Positions 48,024 through 56,419 of a stretch of DNA of 64,000 bases are shown piece after piece. Source of the stretch: Dryocosmus kuriphilus (Eukaryota > Arthropoda > Insecta > Hymenoptera > Cynipidae); the NCBI GenBank assembly GCA_038277395.1, contig CM076190.1, positions 129,796,197 to 129,860,196 on the forward strand. Reading direction: 5' to 3'. The notes below the pieces were generated by a model. That model had not been told where the DNA came from. It did no database searches and was given only the letters and a program-made list of their open reading frames with translations. Made by a program: the position numbers and the translations under genes. Every line of letters begins with the position of its first letter. Position 1 is the first letter of the stretch.

Positions 48024-48332
48024 ATGATACTCGACAAGTGTGTAAAGCTTGTTCCGGATATAGAGGATGCGTTGAGCTTGATGGAATCGTCTGGATTCAC
48101 ACCCCTCGATAAAATGAAGAAATGGAAAAAAGAGTGCTCACTTTGTTTGAAGGTAGTTAGGAGGGAACTGAGAAGAAAAACACCACCGAAGACTTTAGGC
48201 GAAAAACAAAAATGTCTAAATGTAATTGAGAAGCTCGCGTGCTTGGAGATACGCTTCGATGTATTAGATAAGAAGAGGGGAGAGGAGGAGGAGGAAAATC
48301 CGATGACATCGATAGTCGTGTCAAATGGCTAA
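48024..48332 (+). CDS. Upstream polB N-terminal frame (102 codons)
   Basis: The first ATG in good context (CAAAATG) of the polB transcript. It encodes a lysine-rich, cysteine-containing segment (MILDKCVKLVPDIEDAL, then KECSLCLKVVRREL) ending in a run of five glutamates and a stop at 48330. The polymerase frame is open from 48272 in the -1 frame, so the two overlap by 60 bases without a methionine for the second. Most simply this is the real N-terminus of the polymerase, separated by a one-base change in the GAGGAGGAGGAGGAAAA tract (48281-48298); programmed shifting or splicing is possible but no canonical slippery site or convincing splice pair was seen. Confidence 0.55.
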   Translation: MILDKCVKLVPDIEDALSLMESSGFTPLDKMKKWKKECSLCLKVVRRELRRKTPPKTLGEKQKCLNVIEKLACLEIRFDVLDKKRGEEEEENPMTSIVVSNG

Positions 48333-51300
48333 ATGTCGACAAAGCGTTCAATGCTCGCATTAAAACGTGTGTAGTGGCAAATGTAGTACACAAGGACGTT
48401 CTTGCTTTCTTAGACGATGCGCAACGTCTCTTTATTTCACATGTGAGCAAGGACATACGACACCATAAATCACTAATGATAAACACTGTGCTTCTTGCCT
48501 ATTATACAAAAATTGGCAAAGACAAGCCCGATGACAAGAACTTTAAATCAAAGAACGTAGCCTTATACTATACGACTGATTTAAAGTTATGGTTTGAAAC
48601 CTATGTCCGGTACCCGGTCCTCAAAGAAATGGAAGAATTTGAGGAGAAAGACTCTGGGTGGACCCTTCACTCCATAATAAAACTTTCCATCAACATCAAC
48701 AAGTTGAATCCCATGAAGGCAGGTTCATACGTTGATCTTCCACCATCAATCAAGAGGAAAGAAGCATGTGTGAACATACAAAACGACTATGACAACGAGT
48801 GCTTCAAGTGGGCAATACTCTCAGCCTTACACCCACCTGACAGGAAATACATTGCTAAACGTGTTTCAAAATACCAACAATACAAGGATGAATTGGATTT
48901 TTCCGACATCAGTTTTCCAGTTGCGCTCAAGGATGTGAAAAAATTCGAGGAGAAGAACCAAATCTCTGTGAATGTCTACGGCCTTACTAAGAAGAGTGAA
49001 AATAAATTCACAGTGGTGCCTCTTCACCTCACCTCAAAAAAAAGAGACACGCACGTAAATCTTCTTCGTGTGGAGGAAGATTATGTTTGTGTGGATGGTG
49101 AAGAAGAAGAAAAAGGAGAAGAAGAAGGACCAAGAACCTTCAATTTTCACTACGTTTGGATTAAGGATTTATCCCGATTAGTTTCTAATCAACTGTCAAA
49201 AAATCACAGAAAAAAGCTCATTTGTGACCAGTGCTTGCACTACTTTATCAAAGCGGAAAAACTGGAAGCACACACCGAAGATTGTGTAAAACTTAATGAC
49301 TGCAGAGTGGTGCTTCCAGAACCCGGGAGGAACATTGTTGAGTTTAAGAACTTTAAGAATCGAGAGCGAGCTCCTTTCATCATATACGCGGACTGTGAGT
49401 CTCTTTTGATACCCGTAAATGATGATGAAGGAGCAGAAAGAACCTCGAATACTGAGGTCTTTGAAAGACATGAGGTCTTCAATATTGGCTACATGTTTAA
49501 GTGCAGTTATGATGAAACACTGTCCTTTTACGAGTTATGTCCGGACGATGTGGAGCCGGCAAAGTGGTTTGCTGAGCAGTTGCACAAAATTACCCAGAAA
49601 TGTGACAAGATTTTAGCATCTCCAGTACCAATGGAAAAAATAACTTTTGAACAGCAGGAAGCCTTTATAGATACCAAAACTTGTCACATTTGCCAGAAGG
49701 CACTACATCCTCCAATGAAAAAGGTGCATGATCATTGTCACTTGACAGGTAAGTACCGTGGTCCTGCGCATGAGCATTGCAACTTGGTATATCAGGACTC
49801 ACACACCATAGCTGTTGTGTTTCATAATCTGAGTGGGTATGACGCTCACTTTATCATTCGTGACATTGCCACACAATTTGAGGGAAGAGTTAAAGTTCTT
49901 GCGCTCAATAAGGAAAAGTACATTTCCTTCACAAAGTACGTTCAGGAAACTCAGATAAAATTTAGATTCATCGATTCATTTAGATTCATGGCCTCTTCCC
50001 TAGAGAAGTTAGCGTCATACCTCACTCAGTATAAAATTGTCAGTGCAGTGTTTGCCGGTGTTGAGAGGGAGAAAGTTGAGCTTCTCACGAGGAAGGGTGT
50101 TCTGCCCTATGAATACCTGGACTCGAGGGACAGACTCAATGAAACCGAGCTTCCACCAAAAGAAAAATTTTACAGCACATTGAATGATTCGGCAATATCG
50201 GACGAAGATTATGCACATGCACAACAGGTATGGTGTGCATTTAACATCAAGACACTCGGCCAGTACGTCAGTCTGTACATGAAAACTGACGTTCTACTAC
50301 TTTTGGCTGACATTTTCGAAAGTTTCCGAGAACAGTGTCTCGAGGCTTACGATTTGGATCCAGCACACTACTATACCACTCCTGGCTTGACATGGGATGC
50401 CATGCTCAAATACTCAAAGGTAAAATTAGAACTCCTCACCGATGTTGATATGCTGTTGATGATTGAGCAAGGCAAAAGGGGTGGAGTAAGTCAATGCCCC
50501 AACCGTTATGCCATTGCCAATAACAAATACATGCCAGCGTTCAACAAAGATGGGGAGATCATCTTCATTGAATATTTAGATGCAAATAACCTGTACGGTT
50601 GGGCAATGGAACAGCCCCTCCCTTACGGTGGATTCGAGTGGGTTACGAACTTGCAAAATTTTGATTTCGACATTCCAGACGATTCACACTTTGGCTACAT
50701 TCTGGAAGTAGATTTGGACTATCCCGCGGAACTTCATGACAAGCACAATGACTTGCCGTTTTGCCCAGAACACTCGAGTCCACCGGGGTCCAGCCAGGAG
50801 AAGCTCCTAACTACCTTCCTACCGAAACGAAAGTACGTTCTACATTATCGTGCTCTGAAAAATGCATTAGCTCATGGATTGAAACTTGTCAAAATTCATA
50901 GAGTCTTGAAATTCAATCAATCTACATGGTTGAAAAGTTACATTGATTTTAATACTGCAATGAGGACTAACGTTAAAAACGAGTTTGAAAAGAATCTCTT
51001 CAAACTCATGAATAATGCAGTTTACGGAAAGACAATGGAGAACGTACGAAAATACGTTGATGTGAAACTCGTGACAAAGTGGGAGGGTAGGTATGGAGCA
51101 GAAGCCCTCATAGCTCGACCAAACTTTCACAGTCGATCAATCTTCAGTGAAAATCTCGTTGCGATTGAACTGAGAAGAACTGAAGTTTTGCTTAAAAAGC
51201 CGATCTATGTAGGGCTTGCAGTGCTGGATATCTCCAAAATCCTAATGTACGACTTTCACTACGACTACATGCTGGAAAAATACGGTGACAAATGCAAACT

Positions 51301-51874
51301 ACTATACACTGACACGGACAGTCTTATTTACGAAGTAAAATGTAATGACATTTACGCCGACATGAAAGACGACATTGACAAATTTGACACCTCCGACTAC
51401 CCTCGAGACAATGTTTTCGGAATGCCGCAAGTCAACAAAAAAGTTCTAGGCCTCATGAAGGATGAGTGTTGTGGAAAAATCATCACTGAGTTTGTTGGCT
51501 TGCGGAGTAAAATGTACAGTATCCGTGTAAATGGCGAAGACTTTGTCAAAAAAGCCAAAGGCGTAAAAGCAGGCATTGTACGCAAAACAATCACATTCAA
51601 CGACTACACGGAATGCTTGAGAAATTTGTCAGTCCAAAGCAGAACCCAGTATGTCATCAGATCAAGACTACACAATGTCGAGACGATTAAACAATCAAAA
51701 ATTGCACTGAGTCCTCATGATGATAAGCGATGCTTACTCGCCAACACCACAGACACACTTGCGTGGGGACACTACCGACTAGAGAATGCAATGGACGTTG
51801 ACGCTACTGACGACAATGACGATATACTCACAGACAATGATTATGACCTTTTGGACTTGCTTGTTAAAAATTAG
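48272..51874 (+). CDS. Polinton DNA polymerase B (protein-primed type)
   Basis: About 1200 codons, open from 48272 but without an early ATG; family-like sequence (FNARIKTCVVANVVHKD) starts before the GTG at 48374, so coding begins upstream in another frame. In order: exonuclease motif I (FIIYADCES, near 49378), a zinc/HNH-like insert (CHICQKAL with DHCHLTGKYRGPAHEHCNL, near 49685-49790), exonuclease II (NLSGYDAHF, 49833), exonuclease III (YMKTDVLLL, 50277), polymerase motif A (YLDANNLYGWAM, 50575), motif B (KLMNNAVYGKTMEN, 51003) and motif C (YTDTDSLIY, 51305). The acidic tail is aspartate-rich. All catalytic residues are present. It replicates the element from the TIR ends. Own promoter at 47478; poly(A) signal 52330. 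Confidence 0.93.
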   Translation, partial: EEGRGGGGKSDDIDSRVKWLNVDKAFNARIKTCVVANVVHKDVLAFLDDAQRLFISHVSKDIRHHKSLMINTVLLAYYTKIGKDKPDDKNFKSKNVALYYTTDLKLWFETYVRYPVLKEMEEFEEKDSGWTLHSIIKLSININKLNPMKAGSYVDLPPSIKRKEACVNIQNDYDNECFKWAILSALHPPDRKYIAKRVSKYQQYKDELDFSDISFPVALKDVKKFEEKNQISVNVYGLTKKSENKFTVVPLHLTSKKRDTHVNLLRVEEDYVCVDGEEEEKGEEEGPRTFNFHYVWIKDLSRLVSNQLSKNHRKKLICDQCLHYFIKAEKLEAHTEDCVKLNDCRVVLPEPGRNIVEFKNFKNRERAPFIIYADCESLLIPVNDDEGAERTSNTEVFERHEVFNIGYMFKCSYDETLSFYELCPDDVEPAKWFAEQLHKITQKCDKILASPVPMEKITFEQQEAFIDTKTCHICQKALHPPMKKVHDHCHLTGKYRGPAHEHCNLVYQDSHTIAVVFHNLSGYDAHFIIRDIATQFEGRVKVLALNKEKYISFTKYVQETQIKFRFIDSFRFMASSLEKLASYLTQYKIVSAVFAGVEREKVELLTRKGVLPYEYLDSRDRLNETELPPKEKFYSTLNDSAISDEDYAHAQQVWCAFNIKTLGQYVSLYMKTDVLLLLADIFESFREQCLEAYDLDPAHYYTTPGLTWDAMLKYSKVKLELLTDVDMLLMIEQGKRGGVSQCPNRYAIANNKYMPAFNKDGEIIFIEYLDANNLYGWAMEQPLPYGGFEWVTNLQNFDFDIPDDSHFGYILEVDLDYPAELHDKHNDLPFCPEHSSPPGSSQEKLLTTFLPKRKYVLHYRALKNALAHGLKLVKIHRVLKFNQSTWLKSYIDFNTAMRTNVKNEFEKNLFKLMNNAVYGKTMENVRKYVDVKLVTKWEGRYGAEALIARPNFHSRSIFSENLVAIELRRTEVLLKKPIYVGLAVLDISKILMYDFHYDYMLEKYGDKCKLLYTDTDSLIYEVKCNDIYADMKDDIDKFDTSDYPRDNVFGMPQVNKKVLGLMKDECCGKIITEFVGLRSKMYSIRVNGEDFVKKAKGVKAGIVRKTITFNDYTECLRNLSVQSRTQYVIRSRLHNVETIKQSKIALSPHDDKRCLLANTTDTLAWGHYRLENAMDVDATDDNDDILTDNDYDLLDLLVKN

Positions 51875-51879
51875 TTACT

Positions 51880-52320
51880 GCAGTCATATCATCATAACTG
51901 CACTTTGACAACACCTTTGTAAATAGTTACTTTCTTGTAAATATGTTATTATTATTATTATTATTATTACTGTACAGCGGTATCATAAAAATTAGTTACT
52001 GCAGACATATCATCATAACTGCACTTTGACATCGTCTTTGTAAATAGTTACTTTCTTGTAAATATGTTATTATTATTATTATTATTATTACTGTACAGCG
52101 GTATCACCTGCGTTGTGGTGAATAGATTCTTGCAAATCTGACTCTAGTTCAACTTTTGTAAATGCACAGCGGTATCACCTGCGTTGAGGTGAATGGATTT
52201 TTGCAAATCTGCCTATAGTTAAACTTTTGTAAATGCACAGCGGTATTATCTGCGTTGAGGTGAAAGGATTCTTGCAAATCTGACTCTAGTTCAACTTTGT
52301 AAGTAGGGTATATAGGAGAT
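51880..52320 (+). repeat. Two tandem repeats in the polB 3' region
   Basis: A 111-base unit (TTAGTTACTGCAGNCATATC through a TTA-triplet run to TACTGTACAGCGGTATCA) occurs twice, then a 70-base unit (CACAGCGGTATCACCTGCGT through CTCTAGTTCAACTTTTGTAA) occurs three times. Both share ACAGCGGTATCA. Non-coding. Confidence 0.85.
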
Positions 52321-52329
52321 ATATATTTG

Positions 52330-52372
52330 AATAAAGACAAGATGTGAATGCATATAAATTGCTTTTTTTATT
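52330..52372. terminator. Convergent poly(A) signals
   Basis: AATAAA on the plus strand at 52330-52335 (polB) and TTTATT at 52367-52372, which is AATAAA on the minus strand (integrase group). The two transcription units would end into each other with about 40 bases of overlap. Confidence 0.65.
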
Positions 52373-52429
52373 TATCAAGGAAGCTTACATCTACTTAGTG
52401 TAAGCATATCTACATTTATAGTTTAGTCT

Positions 52430-52565
52430 AATATTGGTTCATCGTTGGTTTATCGTTGCTTCAACGTTGGCTCAACGTTGGTTCATCGTTGCTTCAACGT
52501 TGATTCAACGTTGGCTCAACGTTGCCTCAACGTTGATTCAACATTGCACAGAGTTAATTCAACAT
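52430..52565. repeat. CAACGTTG array
   Basis: About a dozen tandem copies of a 10-base unit, (G/T)YTCAWCGTTG, with the palindrome CAACGTTG at regular 10- or 20-base steps. It lies just past the 3' end of the integrase gene. Ten-base phasing puts every site on the same face of the helix. Confidence 0.85.
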
Positions 52566-52568
52566 TGA

Positions 52569-53495
52569 TTACATATCTGATTTGTCTATCCAGCTGTTGT
52601 GTGAACTATCAAAGCCTAACCACTTTACATAGACTTTATTGACACGTCTCTTGATTACTTTTTCCACAAGGTATACGTCTGGATGCTTAACTTTGAGAAG
52701 TTCCTCTTCATAGAATCCGCCAGCGACACTTTGTTCTTGATAGTCCTTGAGCTTGTACGTCACTGGATTGGTAGGTATGACTTGTGTTACAGTGAATATC
52801 TCTGTTGTCCAGTTGGGAGTATATCCTTTTTCAAAGACATGCTTGTGCTTGCTGACTCGAACCCTATCACCAACTTTGAACTTTATTCTCTTCCTTTTGG
52901 GTATACTTCGCAGTTTTTTGAAGCGTTGCAAGAGTTCCTTCTCATCCTCAGCAGTGACATCTCTGGGCTTCATGCCGATTGATCGATGTTTTGTATCGTT
53001 GTACTTGGAGATGAGAGTGGGTAAAATGTCTATCCACTTGTAGTTACCTCTCAAGCTAAATTGTGGCCACATCTTGTTCTTGAGCGTGCGATTAAATCGT
53101 TCACAGATTGAAGCCTTTAGATTACTGTGTGTTGAGTAGAGATTAATCCTGTATTGCTGCATAAGATTTTTAAACTGCGAATCATAAAATTCTTTGCCTT
53201 TGTCAGTGTGTAAGTTTTTTGGTGTATGACCCTGCACCAGTACAGATTCCATTGCTGAAGTGACATCTGATCCACTCTTGCCTTTAACAGGGACAGCCCA
53301 GGCGTACTTGGAGAAAATATCTATTACGGTAAGTAAATACTTGTGACCATTATTCTCGTGGGCATAGGGTAACATTTCAACCAAATCTGCCTGCCAAGTC
53401 TCATCTATACCGCGCATTTGCACGCGACGACGTGGATAATTCTTTCTAGCCGGTTTATGCAGGTCCGTGACTACTGCCAGTTTCTCCTTGTCCAT
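52569..53495 (-). CDS. Polinton integrase with chromodomain
   Basis: 308 codons from ATG 53495; an in-frame stop lies five codons upstream, so the start is well fixed. The rve core holds D37 (WQADLVEML), D98 (HTDKGKEF) and E132 (ICERFNRTL), 33 residues between the last two as is usual in Polinton integrases. An SH3-like region (KVGDRVRVS, about 205-250) follows, then a C-terminal chromodomain (about 274-305; YLVEKVIKRRVNKVYVKWLG, SWIDKSD) that would target insertion. The N-terminal zinc-binding domain of retroviral integrases is not in this frame. It inserts the element with a 6-bp duplication. Confidence 0.95.
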   Translation of the reverse strand: MDKEKLAVVTDLHKPARKNYPRRRVQMRGIDETWQADLVEMLPYAHENNGHKYLLTVIDIFSKYAWAVPVKGKSGSDVTSAMESVLVQGHTPKNLHTDKGKEFYDSQFKNLMQQYRINLYSTHSNLKASICERFNRTLKNKMWPQFSLRGNYKWIDILPTLISKYNDTKHRSIGMKPRDVTAEDEKELLQRFKKLRSIPKRKRIKFKVGDRVRVSKHKHVFEKGYTPNWTTEIFTVTQVIPTNPVTYKLKDYQEQSVAGGFYEEELLKVKHPDVYLVEKVIKRRVNKVYVKWLGFDSSHNSWIDKSDM

Positions 53496-53536
53496 TCTCG
53501 AGGGCGTTTAGTCGAGCGTCCAACTAAGCAATGAGT

Positions 53537-53884
53537 TCAGCGTTTACGAATTGACAAGTCTTGTTGACTATCAGTCTGCAAGTTCTTTAGTTTCTCGTTG
53601 ATTGATTCCTCGAGGATACGTATCATCAAATTATTATTGTCAATATCTATTCGCATAGACGATGTGACTTTAAACACTGTACGTATCTCGCTTTGAATAA
53701 TGCGCTGTACAATTCCCAAATTGACTGCGTCGTTTTGTTCTTTGGACTCACTAACGTTGCACAATCTCTTGCCATCTACGTCATAATGACCGTCGGAGGT
53801 GATTTTGAATCCCACACCAGGAGGTCCACGGCTTGCTGCTGCAGCGGCTCGATCCAGGTGACGTCCAAACACATCAATACTCAT
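53537..53884 (-). CDS. Uncharacterised Polinton protein, 115 aa
   Basis: From ATG 53884. The N-terminal half has SRGPPGVGFKITSDGHYDVD and GKRLCNV, a pattern I have seen in homologous insect Polinton proteins and reminiscent of the shaft/neck of trimeric fibre-like proteins. The C-terminal half (SEIRTVFKVTSSMRIDIDNN) is likely helical and may oligomerise. The position between integrase and the ATPase group and the fibre-like look suggest a minor virion protein, but this is a guess. Own TATA/initiator at 53891-53925. Confidence 0.7.
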   Translation of the reverse strand: MSIDVFGRHLDRAAAAASRGPPGVGFKITSDGHYDVDGKRLCNVSESKEQNDAVNLGIVQRIIQSEIRTVFKVTSSMRIDIDNNNLMIRILEESINEKLKNLQTDSQQDLSIRKR

Positions 53885-53890
53885 CGTGAT

Positions 53891-53925
53891 ACTGATGATT
53901 TTTTTATGTGTACGCTCCTAATATA
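53891..53925 (-). promoter_or_regulatory. Promoter of the 115-aa gene
   Basis: Read on the minus strand: TATATTA (53919-53925) and TCAGT (53891-53895), about 32 bases apart. The TATA part overlaps the last codons of the neighbouring upstream gene. Confidence 0.65.
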
Positions 53926-54856
53926 TGATTTCGGCTTCCCGCAGTTCCTCAATGATGGACACGATTTCATTGTTGTGACTTTGAGTGCCTGCTGCCTGAG
54001 ACGCTAAGAGTAGACGAAGACGATCCACTAGTTCGTTAGGGTCATCCCAGTAGACATAGTCAGTATTAGCATTTTTCCTTGCTATCATATACTGTGATAG
54101 TGAACCTCCACTCGTTGAGGACCGCCTGCGTGATACATTGAACAGTTTCGCAATAAAGTTCTTGTACTTGATACTATTGCCTTTTCGAACAGATTCAGTT
54201 GCACTGTACCGCTTCTTGTGTGCATTTGTAGCAATTAGAATTTCTTTATAATTTCTCAGATCATCAGCACTGATATGTGATTCTTCAGGAGTCTGTCTAA
54301 ACAGCAGTTCCAACAAGCCAACAGTTTTCAAGTACTGTTTATCTCCAACGTGGATATATTGACCCTCAAAACTAATGGGTTTATCGCCAATCATAATAGC
54401 TCCATTACTGAGCTTACGAACACCATAAATCATATCCAAGTACTGCTTTCTCTTTTGATTTAACATCATGAGAAACTTGTTTGTTAAATACTCATAATTG
54501 ACAGAAGATACAGTTTCGTCTTCAACCATAGTTTTATCAAGCTCTCCTTCTTCAGCATCAGCTGTGACGTAGGAAGCGTTATTCTCCTCCTCATCTTTTT
54601 CCTTTGCAGGTTCATCTTTCTTCTTGATTGAAGGACTAGATATGTCAACCAGTTTTTGCAGTGGCATGACGATTGGCTTAAACGTTTCACTCATTATCTT
54701 TTCAGTGGCTTCTTTACCCATTTTCAGCATTCGATGTTTACGTCGAATTGCCTCACTGGCTTTTGCGATTTGACGGAGCACCTCCTTCTCTTTGTGAAAC
54801 TTTGACATGTTGATGTGTTCGCGGTTCAATCTATAATGAAATAATTTCCACAGCAT
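53918..54856 (-). CDS. Uncharacterised Polinton protein, about 300 aa
   Basis: Open from ATG 54856, but a TATA box at 54863-54870 would start the transcript near 54838, so methionine 17 (54808, MSKFHKEKEVLRQIAKASEA) is the likely start, giving 296 residues. The N-terminus is basic and helical. The middle is acidic and low-complexity (KKKDEPAKEKDEEEN). The C-terminus carries YWDDPNELVDRLRLLLASQ and NNEIVSIIEELREAEII, a block shared by many uncharacterised insect proteins of the same elements. Function unknown; conserved position beside the ATPase suggests a virion core or scaffold role. Confidence 0.75.
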   Translation of the reverse strand: MLWKLFHYRLNREHINMSKFHKEKEVLRQIAKASEAIRRKHRMLKMGKEATEKIMSETFKPIVMPLQKLVDISSPSIKKKDEPAKEKDEEENNASYVTADAEEGELDKTMVEDETVSSVNYEYLTNKFLMMLNQKRKQYLDMIYGVRKLSNGAIMIGDKPISFEGQYIHVGDKQYLKTVGLLELLFRQTPEESHISADDLRNYKEILIATNAHKKRYSATESVRKGNSIKYKNFIAKLFNVSRRRSSTSGGSLSQYMIARKNANTDYVYWDDPNELVDRLRLLLASQAAGTQSHNNEIVSIIEELREAEIIY

Positions 54857-54862
54857 AACTCA

Positions 54863-54870
54863 TATTTATA
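54863..54870 (-). promoter_or_regulatory. TATA box overlapping the ATPase stop codon
   Basis: Minus-strand TATAAATA. The TAA stop of the ATPase frame (ending 54866) lies inside it, so one gene's end is the next gene's promoter. No good TCAGT is seen 31 bases on. Confidence 0.55.
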
Positions 54871-55558
54871 GAGAGATAAAACAGTCAAATCCTTTTCGGT
54901 ATCTGCCATCCTTGAGCTCACTGTCATTGTCAATGACAACAAATCCATACTTGTCTGTATTCCAACATGCCGAACATAAGTCTCGAAATTGAGAATAACT
55001 CATGTCAGCGTTCACATGATCGTCATACACATGTCTCAAATTCATCTCATCCTGCTTGAAAAGTATCAACAGATTGACATTGTCTCGCACCAAATGTTTA
55101 GGAATTCGAGCATAAGTTTGACATAAGTAAAAACTGTCAACATGAGCATGTCTACCCATGCAAAAGAAGGCTCTAATGTTGTCCTGTTTCTCACAGGCTA
55201 CATCATCAAATACAATTATAGAGTTTGGTTGAGCTTCACTTGGTGATATTACTTCTTCATGCACACTGAAGGGAAAATACTCAACACCATCTACATAATT
55301 TAACACCCGTTCCAGGAATCGATACTTTGGCTGTTTCAGGGATTTCGAGTAGACGTAGACATTGGCAAATTTCAATCCGTTTGGGTGTAAGATTAGAGCG
55401 AGTAATGTATTTGTCTTGCCACAATTTGACGGTCCACAAAAGACTGCACGAATGCTGTCTGGCAGTAGACTGCCATGACGTTTTACCCTCTTCTCTGATT
55501 GGACGAGGGAATCAAAGTTATCGACCGGAAGCTTAATAGGTTGTTTCTTGAACCGCAT
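54866..55558 (-). CDS. Packaging ATPase (A32/FtsK-HerA type)
   Basis: 230 codons from ATG 55558. Walker A GPSNCGKT at residues 42-49 and Walker B IIVFDDV at 115-121, followed by an arginine-containing MGRHAHVDSFYLCQTYARIP segment that matches the sensor region of poxvirus A32-type ATPases. No signal or membrane segment. Would pump the element DNA into capsids. Driven by the left-facing half of the divergent promoter at 55569-55617. Confidence 0.92.
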   Translation of the reverse strand: MRFKKQPIKLPVDNFDSLVQSEKRVKRHGSLLPDSIRAVFCGPSNCGKTNTLLALILHPNGLKFANVYVYSKSLKQPKYRFLERVLNYVDGVEYFPFSVHEEVISPSEAQPNSIIVFDDVACEKQDNIRAFFCMGRHAHVDSFYLCQTYARIPKHLVRDNVNLLILFKQDEMNLRHVYDDHVNADMSYSQFRDLCSACWNTDKYGFVVIDNDSELKDGRYRKGFDCFISL

Positions 55559-55568
55559 CTTGTCTTCG

Positions 55569-55617
55569 ACTGTCGTAAAATCTATAAATACAGTGCTTTT
55601 ATAGCTTTCAGGTCAGT
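55569..55617. promoter_or_regulatory. Divergent promoter between ATPase and PLA2 genes
   Basis: Plus strand: TATAAATA 55583-55590 and TCAGT 55613-55617, 32 bases apart, serving the PLA2 gene. Minus strand: TATAAAAG (55603-55596) and ACAGT (55573-55569), also 32 apart, serving the ATPase. The two TATA boxes are only six bases apart, and the whole unit fits in 49 bases. Confidence 0.8.
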
Positions 55618-55633
55618 TGCGTGCTAACCTCCA

Positions 55634-56419
55634 ATGATTGTGCATCGAGGTAAAGGCTTAGTCAATCGACTCATCAGCAATTTACCGTTTGAGTTGCATT
55701 TACCTGGCTATCAATACTGCGGTCCAGGTACTAAGCTAGTCAAACGACTTGCTAGAGACGATCCCGGTATCAATCCTCTAGACGCAGCGTGTAAAGAACA
55801 CGATATTGCATATTCACGTAATCGTGAGAACGTTGAAGCGAGAAACTCTGCAGATCGTGTACTTGCGAGTAAAGCGTGGCAGCGAGTATTTGCCAGAGAC
55901 GCTAGATTTTGCGAGAAAGCGGCAGCACTGACAATAACGAACGTAATGAATGCTAAAGCAAAACTCGGTATGGGGTTGAAGAGGTGTTCAAAGCAGAGAA
56001 AGAAGAAGAAGAAGAAGGAAGTACTAGGATTTAGAAAGATTGTGAATGCAGCTAAGAAAGCAATGAGGAGAAGTAGTGATGCAAAAGTGGTCATCAAGTC
56101 TGCAATCAGAGGTACACAGGAAGCTGTCAAAGGTGCGCAAGTGACAAATCCGCGTGTTCTACCAATACCGTCGAAAGTCGGTGGTGTTTTGCCACTGATT
56201 CCCATATTTGCTGGACTCAGTGCACTTGGAGCTCTTACTGGTGGAGCAGCTGGTGTAGCCAAGGCTGTAAACGATGCTAACGCAGCTAAGCAACAACTCG
56301 CAGAGGCTCAACGTCATAACAAGTCAATGGAGGCTATTGTTCTAGGAAAGGGTTTACACCTGAAACCCTACAGGAAAGGACTGGGACTTCATCTGAGGCC
56401 AGCGTCAAAAAACTTGTAG
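55634..56419 (+). CDS. PLA2-domain minor capsid protein
   Basis: 261 codons from ATG 55634. Residues about 25-60 form a phospholipase A2 core of the parvovirus VP1 kind: the calcium loop YCGPGTKL and catalytic box DAACKEHDIAYS with the His-Asp pair. Then a lysine cluster (KQRKKKKKKE, about 122-131), likely a nuclear signal, and a hydrophobic glycine-rich segment (about 183-209, VLPLIPIFAGLSALGALTGG) suited to membrane insertion. The C-terminus ends in GLHLKPYRKGLGLHLRP. The role is probably to breach the endosome during entry, as for PLA2 in adintovirus-like elements. The frame ends TAG at 56417 directly after the slippery sequence. Confidence 0.9.
   Translation: MIVHRGKGLVNRLISNLPFELHLPGYQYCGPGTKLVKRLARDDPGINPLDAACKEHDIAYSRNRENVEARNSADRVLASKAWQRVFARDARFCEKAAALTITNVMNAKAKLGMGLKRCSKQRKKKKKKEVLGFRKIVNAAKKAMRRSSDAKVVIKSAIRGTQEAVKGAQVTNPRVLPIPSKVGGVLPLIPIFAGLSALGALTGGAAGVAKAVNDANAAKQQLAEAQRHNKSMEAIVLGKGLHLKPYRKGLGLHLRPASKNL
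56407..56413 (+). other. Candidate -1 frameshift site A_AAA_AAC
   Basis: In the PLA2 frame the codons read TCA AAA AAC TTG TAG, so the heptamer is in the exact phase required for -1 slippage and the stop follows one codon later. The -1 frame is the protease frame, which carries family-like sequence from this point but has no ATG for 30 codons. A one-base change in the A6 run would look the same. A downstream stem or pseudoknot is not obvious by eye. Confidence 0.6.

Noticed and set aside
49196..51600. Several reverse-strand frames inside polB
   Set aside because: Antisense shadows of a clear polymerase gene.
55634..56419. PLA2 domain as evidence of an integrated parvovirus
   Set aside because: No parvovirus NS1 or capsid is present; the gene set, TIRs and 6-bp duplication are those of a Polinton/adintovirus.
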